Positions 52,836 to 61,904 of a stretch of 64,000 nucleotides of DNA are shown piece by piece (the first letter of the stretch is position 1; each line of letters starts with the position of its first letter). The DNA comes from Streptomyces catenulae. Its GTDB lineage: Bacteria; Actinomycetota; Actinomycetes; Streptomycetales; Streptomycetaceae. The position numbers and the translations under genes are program-made. The DNA lies in the NCBI RefSeq assembly GCF_000718015.1, contig NZ_JODY01000001.1:372001-436000 (forward strand). The letters are read 5' to 3'. Below the pieces are notes generated by a model. That model worked only from the letters and a program-made list of their open reading frames with translations, searched no databases and was not told where the DNA came from.

Positions 52836-54374
52836 TCAGCGCCCCGCCGCGGCCTCCTCGGCGGCCGCCCGCAGCCGCTTCTTGTCGGGCTTGCCCGCGT
52901 CGGTGAGCGGCAGCGCGTCCAGGAAGGTGATGCGGGCCGGTTCGTACATCGCGCCGCGGGTGTCCCGGACCAGGGTGCGCAGCTGCGCCTCGTCGACGTC
53001 GGCGCCGGGCGCGAGCACGACGGCGGCGTGCACCCGCTCCATCCGGTCGCTGTCGCGGACGCCGAAGACGGCGCTCTGGCGGACCTGCGGATGGGTGTTG
53101 AGCAGGTCCTCCAGCTCGGTGGTGTACACATGGCCGCCGACCACGACGATCATGTCCTTGATGCGGTCGACGATGGTGACGTAGCCGTCGGCGTCGAGGA
53201 AGCCGATGTCGCCGGTGCGCACCCAGCCGTCCCGCATGACCTCGGCGGTCAGCTCCGGCTGCTTCCAGTACCCCTTCATGGTCATGTCGGAGCGCGCGCA
53301 CAGCTCGCCGGTCTCGCCGACCGGGAGGTCGTTCCCGGCCTCGTCGCGGACGGCGACCTCGACGCCGGGGATGATCTTTCCGGCCGAGCGGAGCCGGTCC
53401 GGGCGCGCCGGGTCGTGGTCCGCGGGGGTGAGGACGCTGACGCCGCCGGCCTCGTTCTGGCCGTAGACCTGCATCAGCACCGGGCCGAACCGCTCGACCG
53501 CGTCCACGAGGCGGGCGGGCGACGCCTGGCAGCCGCCGTACGTGAGGAAGCGCAGGCTGCTGACGTCGGTGGTCGCCGCGGCCGGGTGGTCGATCAGCTC
53601 GTAGAGCAGCGGCGGCAGGACGAAGAGGTGGGTGATCCGCTCGCGCTCGACGGTGGCGAGGACCTCGGCCGGGTCGAAGTCGTCGTGCAGGACGACGGTG
53701 CCGCCGTGGTGCAGCACACCGTCGGCCAGCAGGCCCGCGGCGTGCGCGAGGGTGGTGCAGACGAGCTGGCGGGGCGCCTCGACGTCGAACATCCCGCCGC
53801 GGTCCCAGCGGCCCTGGTCGAAGGTGCTGCAGATGCCCTTGGGGTGGCCGGTGGTGCCGCCGGTGTGGCGGATGAGGCAGATGTCGTCGGGGCGGGCCTC
53901 GCTCGCCACCGGCTCGGCGCTCTGCGTGGCGGCCAGCTCCAGCAGATCGCTGCCGGTCTTGGCGGGGCCGAGCATCAGCACGTCCGGGCCGGGCGCCAAC
54001 TCGACCAGCTCGGCGGCGCGTTCGGCCTGCCGCGGGTCGACGATCAGCGCCCGGGTCTCCACATCGCGCACGATGGCCGCCTGCGCGGAGACGGAGAGCT
54101 TGTTGTAGAGGTGGTTGATACGGCAACCGAGCAGGCCGACGGCGTAGCGCGCGGCGATGACCTCGGGGAGGTTGCCGCTGAGCAGGGTGACCGTGTCGCC
54201 GCGGGTGATGCCCCGGGCGCGCAGGGCGCGGGCGAGGCGGTGGACGAGGTCGCGCAGCTCGCCGCCGGTGATCCGGCGGCCCTGGTGGATCAGTATCTCG
54301 CGGTCCGGGTGGGCCGCGAGGATGTCGAGGTTCTCCTCCACGTGCGAACGGAAGGGCGGGGCGGCTGCGGGCAT
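52836..54374 (-). CDS. Fatty-acyl-CoA/AMP ligase (ANL superfamily)
   Basis: 512 residues. Adenylate-forming motifs: P-loop HTGGTTGHPKG (about 170-180), YGQNEAGG, TGDIGFLDADGY (A7), RIKDMIVVVGGHVY (A8) and the C-terminal catalytic lysine in DAGKPDKKRL (A10). Activates a carboxylic acid as acyl-AMP, then CoA thioester; the acid is not readable. ATG 54374 has AGGAGG upstream. The upstream 21-bp palindrome likely controls it. Divergent from the PP2C gene. Confidence 0.9.
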   Translation of the reverse strand: MPAAAPPFRSHVEENLDILAAHPDREILIHQGRRITGGELRDLVHRLARALRARGITRGDTVTLLSGNLPEVIAARYAVGLLGCRINHLYNKLSVSAQAAIVRDVETRALIVDPRQAERAAELVELAPGPDVLMLGPAKTGSDLLELAATQSAEPVASEARPDDICLIRHTGGTTGHPKGICSTFDQGRWDRGGMFDVEAPRQLVCTTLAHAAGLLADGVLHHGGTVVLHDDFDPAEVLATVERERITHLFVLPPLLYELIDHPAAATTDVSSLRFLTYGGCQASPARLVDAVERFGPVLMQVYGQNEAGGVSVLTPADHDPARPDRLRSAGKIIPGVEVAVRDEAGNDLPVGETGELCARSDMTMKGYWKQPELTAEVMRDGWVRTGDIGFLDADGYVTIVDRIKDMIVVVGGHVYTTELEDLLNTHPQVRQSAVFGVRDSDRMERVHAAVVLAPGADVDEAQLRTLVRDTRGAMYEPARITFLDALPLTDAGKPDKKRLRAAAEEAAAGR

Positions 54375-54432
54375 GGGGGGATCCTCCTGGAACCGGCGAC
54401 GGATGCGCGGAAAGGGCGGTGTAAAGAAAGAA

Positions 54433-54453
54433 TTAGTTGCTAGAGGCAACTAA
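54433..54453. promoter_or_regulatory. TTAGTTGC-N5-GCAACTAA palindromic operator
   Basis: Perfect 8-bp arms, 5-bp centre, AT-rich. It resembles MarR-type sites (TAGTTGCC-like). A TTGCCT -35-like element for the ligase gene overlaps it on the minus strand. It also lies 10 nt before a potential GTG start of the PP2C gene. The gap 54375-54700 otherwise shows no gene. No MarR gene is adjacent. Confidence 0.65.
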
Positions 54454-54700
54454 AAGGAGCGTAGTGGCTCGCGAATCCCACCTCCAATCGGAGGGGCGGG
54501 ATTCGGACGTCTGCGGCCACCACCCCGCACCGACCCCGAAAGCCCACGCCACAGCGGTGCGGCGGGGCCCCGGAACCCCGCCGCACCGCCCGGCCATGGC
54601 CGACTCGGCGCCCGCGAGGGATGATGGTGCGCAGCGCAGCACGGCGGAAAACGGACGGTGCCCCGGGGCGCCGCCCGCTACCGGCGGAAGGAGAGCCCGG

Positions 54701-56791
54701 ATGGGGGCGACCGACCCGTTCCCCGGCGATGTGGGCCCCGCCGGGGCCGCACAGGGGGACGCGGGCGGCCTGCTCGACGCACTGGGCGTGGCGGCGGTGG
54801 TCCTCGACGCGCGTGGCCGGATCACGCTGTGGAGCCCCCAGGCCGAGGCACTCTTCGGCTGGAGCGCCGCCGAGGCGCTGGGCCGCCTCGCCGCACCGCT
54901 GCTGGTCCCGCCCGAGCAGACCGACCTCGTCCTCCAGCTCTTCGGCCGGGTCATCGCCGACGGCACCACCTGGGCCGGGTCCTTCCCGGTCCGCCACAAG
55001 GACGGCACCACCCGCCTCGTCGAGTTCCGCAACATGCGCCTCACCGACGCCGAGGGCCGCGTCTACGCCCTCGGCATGGCCTGCGACAGCCAACTGCTGC
55101 GCCGCACCGAACGCGACCTCGCGCTCTCCGTCCGCCTCGTCGCCCAGTCCCCGATCGGCCTCGCCGTCCTCGACACCGACCTGCGGTACGTCATGGTCAA
55201 CCCGGCGCTGGAACGTCTCAACGGCCAGCCCGCGGGCGCCCAGCTCGGGCTGCGCCCCGACGCCTGTCTGCGCTTCCTCGACACCGACATGCTGATGACC
55301 AGCATGCGCAAGGTCCTCGCCACCGGCACCCCCCGCCTCGACCAGGTCACCGTCGGCAGCCCGCCCGACGACCCCGGCACCGAACACGCCTGGTCGGTCT
55401 CCCACTACCGGCTGGAGGGCCCCGGCGGTCAGGTGCTCGGCGTGGCCTCCTCGGTGCTGGACGTCACCGACCACCACCGCGCCGCCACCGAGGCGGCCCG
55501 CGCCCGCCGCCGCCTCGCCGTCATCGCCGACGCCTCCGCCACCGTCGGCACCACCCTCGACGTCGACCGCACCGCCCGCGAACTCGCCGACGTCGTCGTC
55601 CCGGAGCTGGCCGACCTCGCCGCCGTCGACGTCCTCGACACCGTCCTGGAGGGCCGCCGCCCGCTCCCGCCCGTCCCCGACGGCCCGGTGCGCTTCCGCG
55701 CGCTCGCCGTCGCCAGCGCCCGCCCCACCGAGGCCGAGCGGGCGCTCGACCCGGCCGGACAACTCGCCTCCTACGACGCCGAACGCGTCATCACCCGGTG
55801 CGTCACCACCGGCCGCCCGGTCCTCCTCGCCCGGGTGCGCCCCGCCGACCTGCCGCGGATCGCCGCCGACGAGGACGGCGCCGAGGCCCTGGCGCGCGCC
55901 GGGCTCCGCTCCTACCTCGGCGTCCCGCTGATCGCCCGCGGCGATGTGCTCGGCGCCGTCTCGCTCTACCGGGTCCGCAACGACGCCCCGTTCGACGAGG
56001 ACGACGTGGTCCTCGCCGTCGAACTCGCCGCCCGCGCCGCCGTCTGCATCGACAACGCCCGCTCGTACCAGAGCGAACGCCGCACCGCGCTCGCCCTCCA
56101 GCGCCATCTGATGAGCGAGGCGCCCGCCCAGCCCACCGGGATGGCCATCGCCCACCGCTACCAGCCGGCCCGCGCCGCCGGGGAGGTCGGCGGCGACTGG
56201 TTCGACGCCCTCGCGGTCGCCGGTGACAAGACCGCGCTCGTCGTCGGCGACGTCATGGGCAGCGGCATCAACGCGGCGGCCACCATGGGACAGTTGCGCA
56301 CCACCACCCGCGCCCTCGCCGACCTCGACCTGGAGCCCGCCGAGGTGCTGCGCCACCTCGACCACGCCGCCGCCGGACTCGACCCCGCCTTCGCCACCTG
56401 CGTCTACGCCGTCTACGACCCGCACGCCGGGGAGTGCAGGCTGGCGAGCGCCGGACATCTGCCGCCCGTCGTCGTCCGCCCCGGACCGCGCCCCGTCCTC
56501 GTCGACCTGCCGACCGGCGCACCGCTCGGCGTCGGCGGCGTCCCCTTCGAGCAGACCGTCGTCCCGCTCCACCCCGGCGACCGGCTGGTGCTCTACACCG
56601 ACGGGCTGGTGGAGACCCGCGACACCGCGATCGACCGCCGCCTCGACTGCCTCGTCGACCTGCTCGCCGAGCCCCACGACGACCTGGAGGAGCTCTGTGA
56701 CCATCTGCTGGCCGCGCTCCGCCATCCGCACGACCACGACGACGTCGCCCTGCTCATCGCGCACGCCACCGGCCTGACCCCGCGCACCTGA
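54701..56791 (+). CDS. PAS-PAS-GAF-PP2C (SpoIIE/RsbU-type) phosphatase
   Basis: 696 residues from ATG 54701 (AAGGAG 8 nt upstream). Order: PAS domain 1 (about 25-120), PAS domain 2 (about 130-250), GAF domain (about 265-440), SpoIIE-type PP2C domain (about 455-690) with GEVGGDWFDAL, VVGDVMGSG and HDDVALLI, the metal-binding acids of the family. Serine/threonine phosphatase of partner-switching pathways that dephosphorylates STAS antagonists. An alternative GTG at 54464 with AAGGAG would add 79 residues and overlap the operator region. A candidate STAS target lies at 61366. Confidence 0.9.
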   Translation: MGATDPFPGDVGPAGAAQGDAGGLLDALGVAAVVLDARGRITLWSPQAEALFGWSAAEALGRLAAPLLVPPEQTDLVLQLFGRVIADGTTWAGSFPVRHKDGTTRLVEFRNMRLTDAEGRVYALGMACDSQLLRRTERDLALSVRLVAQSPIGLAVLDTDLRYVMVNPALERLNGQPAGAQLGLRPDACLRFLDTDMLMTSMRKVLATGTPRLDQVTVGSPPDDPGTEHAWSVSHYRLEGPGGQVLGVASSVLDVTDHHRAATEAARARRRLAVIADASATVGTTLDVDRTARELADVVVPELADLAAVDVLDTVLEGRRPLPPVPDGPVRFRALAVASARPTEAERALDPAGQLASYDAERVITRCVTTGRPVLLARVRPADLPRIAADEDGAEALARAGLRSYLGVPLIARGDVLGAVSLYRVRNDAPFDEDDVVLAVELAARAAVCIDNARSYQSERRTALALQRHLMSEAPAQPTGMAIAHRYQPARAAGEVGGDWFDALAVAGDKTALVVGDVMGSGINAAATMGQLRTTTRALADLDLEPAEVLRHLDHAAAGLDPAFATCVYAVYDPHAGECRLASAGHLPPVVVRPGPRPVLVDLPTGAPLGVGGVPFEQTVVPLHPGDRLVLYTDGLVETRDTAIDRRLDCLVDLLAEPHDDLEELCDHLLAALRHPHDHDDVALLIAHATGLTPRT

Positions 56792-56815
56792 CCGCCCGGT
56801 GCGCGGGGCGCGCCG

Positions 56816-57676
56816 CTACTTCACCGCCCCCAGGGACAGCCCCTGCACCAGCTTGTCCTGGGCGGCGAACCCGGCCGCCAGCACCGGCAGCGAGATCACC
56901 GTGGCCGCCGCGCAGACCTTGGCGAGGAAGAGGCCCTGGCTGGTGACGAAGCCGGTCAGGAACACCGGCGAGGTGCCCGCCACGACTCCGGTCAGCACCC
57001 GGGCGAAGAGCAGTTCGTTCCAGCTGAAGATGAAGGAGATCAGCGCGGTGGCGGCGATACCGGGCATCGCCACCGGGCCGACGATCCGCAGCAGCGTGGT
57101 GGTGAGCCCCGCACCGTCCAGCGACGCCGCCTCCAACATCTCGACCGGCACCTCCGCGAGGAAGGACCGCATCATCCACACCGCGATCGGCAGATTCATC
57201 GAGGTGTAGAGGAGGACCAGCAGCCAGATGTTGTCCAGCATCCCGGTGTTCTGCGCGACGAGATAGACCGGCAGCAGACCGGCCACCAGCGGCAGCATCT
57301 TCGTCGACAGGAAGAAGAACAGCACATCGCTCCACTTGCGCACCGGCCGGATCGACAGCGCGTACGCCGCCGGGACCGCGAGCACCAGCACCAGCAGGGT
57401 GGACAGGACCGAGGCGGTCAGCGAGTTGACCAGCGGCGGCCAGGGGCTGAGCCCGCCGCCGCCCGCGCCGAAGAATTCGCGGTAGCCGTGGAGCGTCAGC
57501 GGGGCGGTGAGCGACGGCGGATTGGTCGCCGCGTCCTGCTCGCCGTGCAGGGACGTCAGCACCATCCAGGCGACCGGCAGGAAGAACGCGAGGCCCGCGA
57601 GCCAGGCCACCAGCCCCAGCAGGCCGTTGGTGCGGCGGCGGCGCCGCAGGGAGACGGGTGCGGTGGTCGAGGTCAT
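56816..57676 (-). CDS. Sugar ABC transporter permease (MalG-type)
   Basis: 286 residues, six membrane helices. The EAA loop EAASLDGAGLTTTLLRIVGPVAMPG (about 192-216) contacts the ATPase. Start overlaps the stop of the upstream permease by 4 nt (ATGA), so they are translationally coupled. Last gene of the DeoR-binding-protein-permease-permease operon. No ATPase gene is present; Streptomyces uses the shared MsiK ATPase for such systems. Confidence 0.9.
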   Translation of the reverse strand: MTSTTAPVSLRRRRRTNGLLGLVAWLAGLAFFLPVAWMVLTSLHGEQDAATNPPSLTAPLTLHGYREFFGAGGGGLSPWPPLVNSLTASVLSTLLVLVLAVPAAYALSIRPVRKWSDVLFFFLSTKMLPLVAGLLPVYLVAQNTGMLDNIWLLVLLYTSMNLPIAVWMMRSFLAEVPVEMLEAASLDGAGLTTTLLRIVGPVAMPGIAATALISFIFSWNELLFARVLTGVVAGTSPVFLTGFVTSQGLFLAKVCAAATVISLPVLAAGFAAQDKLVQGLSLGAVK

Positions 57677-58644
57677 CGGGTGATCTCCTCGCGGAGCAGG
57701 GACGACACGGTACGCAGCGCGAAGGTCGCCACCAGCAGCGAACAGAGCACGACCACCACCCCCTGCGCCGACGCCCGCCCGTAGTCATGGGCCTGGTAGA
57801 AGGTCTGGTAGAGGGTGTACGGCAGATTGGCGGTGCCCAGACCGCCCGAGGTGATGGTGAACACCGCGTCGAAGTTCTGCACCACGTACACCGTGCCCAG
57901 CAGCGCCGCCAGCTCCAGATAGCGGCGCAGATGCGGCAGCGTCAGATACCGGAAGATCGCGAACGCCCCGGCGCCGTCCATCCGCGCCGCCTCGATCGCG
58001 TCCGCCGGACGCGACTGCAGCCCGGCCAGCAGGATCAGCATCATGAACGGCGTCCACTGCCAGATCAGCGCCGCCTCGACGGCGGCCAGCGGCGAGGACG
58101 TCATCCAGTCCGGCTGCGGCGCGCCGTCGCTGCCGAACAGCCGCCACACCGCGGTCAGCACGCCGTTGAACAGCCCGTACGACGCGTTGTACAGCGCGTG
58201 CTTCCACAGCAGCGCGGCGGCCACCGGCACCACCAGGAACGGTGTGATCAGCAGCGTGCGCACCAGGCCCCGGCCGAAGAACTTCCGGTCCAGCAACAGT
58301 GCGAGCCCCAGCCCCAGCACCAGGCTGACCAGGACCACCACCACCGTCAGCAGCACCGTCGTGATCACCGAGGCGCGCAGCGCCGGATCGGTGAAGACCG
58401 CGGCGTAGTTGTCGAGGGCGGCGAAGCCGCGGCGGTCCGGGGCGAGCGCGTTCCAGCGGGTGAAGGAGAGCACCACCGTGGCCACGAACGGCAGCTGGGT
58501 CACGATGATCAGGAACACCAGCGCGGGCAGCAGCGGCGCCCGCCGCGCCCACTCCTTCGCCCGCCGGGCGGCCGGTCCCCGGACGGGCGCCGCACCCGCG
58601 GACGCGGGCTCGCTCCGCACGGTCTCAGCGGTCGGTGTAGGCAT
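57673..58644 (-). CDS. Sugar ABC transporter permease (MalF-type)
   Basis: 323 residues. Six membrane helices, long cytoplasmic N-terminus (about 1-35) and the EAA loop EAARMDGAGAFAIFRYLTLPHLR (about 220-242). ATG 58644 has AGGAGG 7 nt upstream and lies inside the end of the binding-protein gene (20-nt overlap). Typical of carbohydrate-uptake family 1 systems. Confidence 0.9.
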   Translation of the reverse strand: MPTPTAETVRSEPASAGAAPVRGPAARRAKEWARRAPLLPALVFLIIVTQLPFVATVVLSFTRWNALAPDRRGFAALDNYAAVFTDPALRASVITTVLLTVVVVLVSLVLGLGLALLLDRKFFGRGLVRTLLITPFLVVPVAAALLWKHALYNASYGLFNGVLTAVWRLFGSDGAPQPDWMTSSPLAAVEAALIWQWTPFMMLILLAGLQSRPADAIEAARMDGAGAFAIFRYLTLPHLRRYLELAALLGTVYVVQNFDAVFTITSGGLGTANLPYTLYQTFYQAHDYGRASAQGVVVVLCSLLVATFALRTVSSLLREEITR

Positions 58645-59995
58645 CGGACACCTCCTGGGCGAGCCGGCGGCTCTCGGCGAGGGCCGCGGCCACGCTCTGC
58701 TTGCCCGCGATGGCCGCACTGATCTCCTGGGACACCTTCGTGCCCAGGTCGGAGAACTCGGGTATGCCGACGAACTGGATACCGGGCGCCGGACGCGGCT
58801 GCACCCCCGGATCGTCGGGCCGCGCGGTGCGGATCGCCTCCTCCGTCGCGGCGGCGAAGGCACCGGACTCCTTGCGGTACTCCGGATCGCGGTAGAGCGA
58901 GGCGCGTTTGCCGCCCGGTGCCCGCGACCAGCCCAACTCCTTGCCGACCAACCGCTCGTAGCCCTTGCCGGACGCCCATGAGACGAACTTCCAGGCGGCG
59001 TCCTGATGACGGCTCGCCCGCTGCACGCCCCAGGCCCAGGTGTAGAGCCACCCCGCACTCTTCGTCCGCTCGACCGGCGCCGGTACGTAGCCGACCTTCC
59101 CGGCGACCTTGGAGCCGTCGCTCTCCAGCGACCCGGCGCCCGCCGTCGCGTCGTACCACATGGCGACCTTGCCCTGCTGCATGTCGTTGAGGCACTCGGT
59201 GTACCCCGCCTGCGGGGCGCCCGCCTCGCCGTGCCCGCGGAGCAGATCGACGTAGAACTTGGTGGCCCGGGTGAACTCGGGGGAGTCGACGCGGGGTTTC
59301 CAGTCCTTGTCGAACCAGGTGCCGCCGAAGGTGTTGACGACGGTGGTCAGCGGTGCGGCCAGCTGACCCCAACCGGGCTGACCGCGCAGACAGATGCCCT
59401 TCATACCCTTACGGGCGCCGTCCAGCTTCGCGGCCAGTGTGGCGACCTGACGCCACGTCGGGTGCGCGGGCATGGTCAGCCCGGCCTCCTTGAGGACGTC
59501 CTTGCGGTACATCAGGAACGACGACTCGCCGTAGAACGGCTCCGCGTAGATCTTCCCGTCCGCCGCGGTCAGCGAGGAGCGGACCGGCGCCAGGATGTCC
59601 CGCTGGTCGAACTCCGGGTCCTGCGCGGCGCGTTCGCCCAGCGGCGTCAGCCAGCCGTTGCGGGCGTAGATCGGCGTCTCGTAGTTGCTCAGGCTCGCGA
59701 CGTCGTACTGTCCGGCCTGGCTGGAGAAGTCCTGGCTCATCTTGTCGCGCAGATCGTCCTCCGGCAGCAGCGTGAAGTGCACCTTGATGCCGGTCCGCGC
59801 GGTGAAGTGCCGGGCGGTCAGCCGCTGGAGGTCCACCATCTGCGGGTTGTTGACCATCAGGACGTTGATCGTGTCGCGGCCGTCGTTGCCGGTGTCTCCG
59901 GCGCCGCGGTAGCAACCGGCGCAGGTCAGCGCCAGTGCCAGGGCGGCCGACGCCGCCGTGCGGGCCCGGCGGATCCCGGGGGAACGTGCTCTCAC
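58625..59995 (-). CDS. Extracellular sugar-binding lipoprotein
   Basis: 456 residues. Lipobox LTCAGC near 23-28 after an Arg-rich start, then the two-lobed binding fold with INVLMVNNPQMVDL, TGIKVHFTLLPEDDLRDKM, SYETPIYARNG-type segments and PGIQFVGIPEFSDLGTKVS. Substrate is a carbohydrate or polyol, unspecified. GTG 59995 has AAAGGT 8 nt upstream, giving a proper signal peptide; an ATG 20 codons upstream is less likely. First structural gene after the deoR-like regulator. Confidence 0.88.
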   Translation of the reverse strand: MRARSPGIRRARTAASAALALALTCAGCYRGAGDTGNDGRDTINVLMVNNPQMVDLQRLTARHFTARTGIKVHFTLLPEDDLRDKMSQDFSSQAGQYDVASLSNYETPIYARNGWLTPLGERAAQDPEFDQRDILAPVRSSLTAADGKIYAEPFYGESSFLMYRKDVLKEAGLTMPAHPTWRQVATLAAKLDGARKGMKGICLRGQPGWGQLAAPLTTVVNTFGGTWFDKDWKPRVDSPEFTRATKFYVDLLRGHGEAGAPQAGYTECLNDMQQGKVAMWYDATAGAGSLESDGSKVAGKVGYVPAPVERTKSAGWLYTWAWGVQRASRHQDAAWKFVSWASGKGYERLVGKELGWSRAPGGKRASLYRDPEYRKESGAFAAATEEAIRTARPDDPGVQPRPAPGIQFVGIPEFSDLGTKVSQEISAAIAGKQSVAAALAESRRLAQEVSDAYTDR

Positions 59996-60121
59996 GGCTC
60001 GTACCTTTCTGGACGTGTCCGGGCCGCCGCGCCGGGGGGACGCGGCGGCCCGCACGGGGCGAGGGGCGGCCGACGGGCCGCGGCGACGGACGGAGACCGC
60101 GGACGGCGCGGCCCGCCCGGG

Positions 60122-60883
60122 TCAGACCCGGAGCACCTGGGGCCCCAGGAGGGAGTAGCGGTGGGCCTCCGGCGCGGAGAGCCCGGCGTCGGTGACGACG
60201 GTGTGCACGTCCCCGATCGCGGCGAACCGGCAGAAGCTGCTCGCCCCGAACTTGCTGTGCACCCCCACCAGCACCCGCCGCCGCGAGGACCGCACGGCCT
60301 GCTCCTTGACCTCGGCGACCGCCGGGTCCGGCGTGGTCAGACCGTGCTCACGGGAGATGCCGTTGGCGCCGAGGAACGCCAGATCGATGACGAAGCGGGC
60401 GAGCATGTCCCGCGCCCACGAGCCGACGGTCGCCTGCGTCCCGCCGCGGACCCGGCCACCGGCGAGCAGCACCGTCGCGGACTCGTTGGCCGACACCAGC
60501 GAGGCGGTGCGCAGCGACGGGGTGATCACGGTCAGCGGCCGGTCGGCCGGGAGCAGCCCGGCGACCAGCTCCGGGGTGTACCCCTCGTCGACGAAGACCG
60601 TCTCCGCCTCGCCGAGCAGCTGCGCCGCGGCCGCCGCGATCCGCCGCTTCTCGGGCACCTGCTGGGTCTCCCGGCGCGCCAGCGTCGTCTCGAACCCCGC
60701 GCTCTCGACCGGGTAGGCGGCCCCGTGGGTCCGCCGCACCAGCCCGCGCCGCTCCAGCTCGCTCAGGTCCCGCCGTACGGTCTCCCGGGCGACGGCGAAC
60801 TCCTCGGCGGCGTCGGCGACCTCCACCCGGCCGCGCTGCCGGGCGAGCACGAGGATCCGGTGCTGGCGTTCCTCGGCCCTCAT
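60122..60883 (-). CDS. DeoR/GlpR family regulator of the sugar ABC operon
   Basis: 253 residues. N-terminal helix-turn-helix (GRVEVADAAEEFAVARETVRRDLSELERRG, about 18-47), C-terminal DeoRC sugar-phosphate-sensing domain with VFVDEGYTPELVAGLL and FLGANGISREHGLTT. ATG 60883 has AGGAG upstream. It precedes the binding-protein and permease genes on the same strand (126-nt gap) and is flanked upstream by two matching operators, so it most likely represses its own operon. Confidence 0.9.
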   Translation of the reverse strand: MRAEERQHRILVLARQRGRVEVADAAEEFAVARETVRRDLSELERRGLVRRTHGAAYPVESAGFETTLARRETQQVPEKRRIAAAAAQLLGEAETVFVDEGYTPELVAGLLPADRPLTVITPSLRTASLVSANESATVLLAGGRVRGGTQATVGSWARDMLARFVIDLAFLGANGISREHGLTTPDPAVAEVKEQAVRSSRRRVLVGVHSKFGASSFCRFAAIGDVHTVVTDAGLSAPEAHRYSLLGPQVLRV

Positions 60884-60959
60884 GGCTCACTCCTGCGCTG
60901 TACGTCGGCCCGCCGGGCCCGGATCAGGGGACGCGCGCCGATCCGTTCGGTCATGGACC

Positions 60960-61049
60960 TGCCCGTTTCTGCCCGCCCGAGGTTTATAGCAACCGATCCG
61001 GGGCGTTCCGCTGCCCGCAGGAAGAGAAAAGTTGCCCGCTTCTGCCCGC
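60960..61049. promoter_or_regulatory. Two DeoR-type operators 73 bp apart
   Basis: TGCCCGTTTCTGCCCGC (60960-60976) and TGCCCGCTTCTGCCCGC (61033-61049) differ at one of 17 positions; each is itself a direct repeat of TGCCCG. Start-to-start distance 73 bp is 7 helical turns, allowing looping. On the minus strand a -10 TATAAA (60983-60988) lies between them; the first site covers the transcription start of the regulator-ABC operon. A spare TGCCCGC lies at 61012-61018. Confidence 0.75.
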
Positions 61050-61365
61050 GCTTTTTCGCTCCGTGGCGGTTCGGCGGGCCGTCCGCCGCCCGTTTGACCG
61101 CTCCCGACGGTCCGCGGGCATCTGCGGGCGCACCGACCCCGGCGAATTCCGGCCGGACCGGCTGACCGAATCGCTCCCGAATGACCGTAAAAGATCATCG
61201 AAGACCCTGGATGATCACTCGTGTGAGGGGTTCGGGACGGTCCCTGAGCGGCGGCGCAGCACCCACCCGCACCCCCGCACCCCGGCCCGCCCGCCGGGGC
61301 ACGCCCCGAGCGCACCGGCAGCCGCGGCGGCGGGGCCGGAAGCCGGGCCGCTTACGCTGGACGGC
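61050..61365. other. Intergenic region before STAS gene
   Basis: 316 nt after the operator pair. It contains GATCATC-N10-GATGATC (61193-61216), an inverted repeat, and a TACGCT -10-like box seven nt before the STAS ATG. No other gene was found; an upstream open frame is not gene-like. Confidence 0.35.
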
Positions 61366-61821
61366 ATGAGTGCGGATATGCGATCGCTGGCGGTCACGGC
61401 ACTCGTCCAGGCGGACGAGTGCGCGGTGCTGCGTGTCACGGGGGAGCTGGACCTCCGCACCGAGCAGGCATTTCTCGCCGAGGCCCGGTCCGTCGTCTCG
61501 GCCGGACACCGCTTCCTGGTGCTCGATCTGACCGCCCTGCGGTTCTGCGACTCCCGCGGCCTGAGCTGCCTGCTCGCCCTGGAATGGCTCTGCCGCCGCC
61601 TGGAGGGCCGCCTCCTCCTCGCCTCCCTGGGCGTCCGCATGCTGCGCCTCCTGGTCGGCACCCAGTCCCTCGGCGTCTTCTCCTGCTACCCCACCGTCGG
61701 CCACGCCCTGGCCGCCGTCCCCCACGCCAGCCGCCCCGTCTGGCCCCCGGAGCCGGAGGAGCCGCAGGGCACCGAGGACCCGGACCGCGAAGCGCCTGCC
61801 GGGGGCCCGTCGCCGACCTGA
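61366..61821 (+). CDS. STAS domain anti-sigma factor antagonist
   Basis: 151 residues. STAS core: CAVLRVTGELDLRTEQAF (about 20-37), VLDLTALRFCDSRGLSCLLAL (about 56-76) with the phosphorylatable serine of DSRG, and a C-terminal Pro/Glu-rich tail (about 125-151). It would bind an RsbW-like kinase when unphosphorylated. Leaderless start inferred from TACGCT 7 nt upstream. The window also holds an RsbW-like ATPase (14613-15119) and a PP2C phosphatase (54701-56791), but pairing is not shown. Confidence 0.86.
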   Translation: MSADMRSLAVTALVQADECAVLRVTGELDLRTEQAFLAEARSVVSAGHRFLVLDLTALRFCDSRGLSCLLALEWLCRRLEGRLLLASLGVRMLRLLVGTQSLGVFSCYPTVGHALAAVPHASRPVWPPEPEEPQGTEDPDREAPAGGPSPT

Positions 61822-61904
61822 GCGCGGGCCCGTCCCACGGCCCCCTGCCGCGTCATGTCCGATTGATACGCTGCGCCCGGCCGCAACGGGGAGAGGGGCA
61901 TCAG

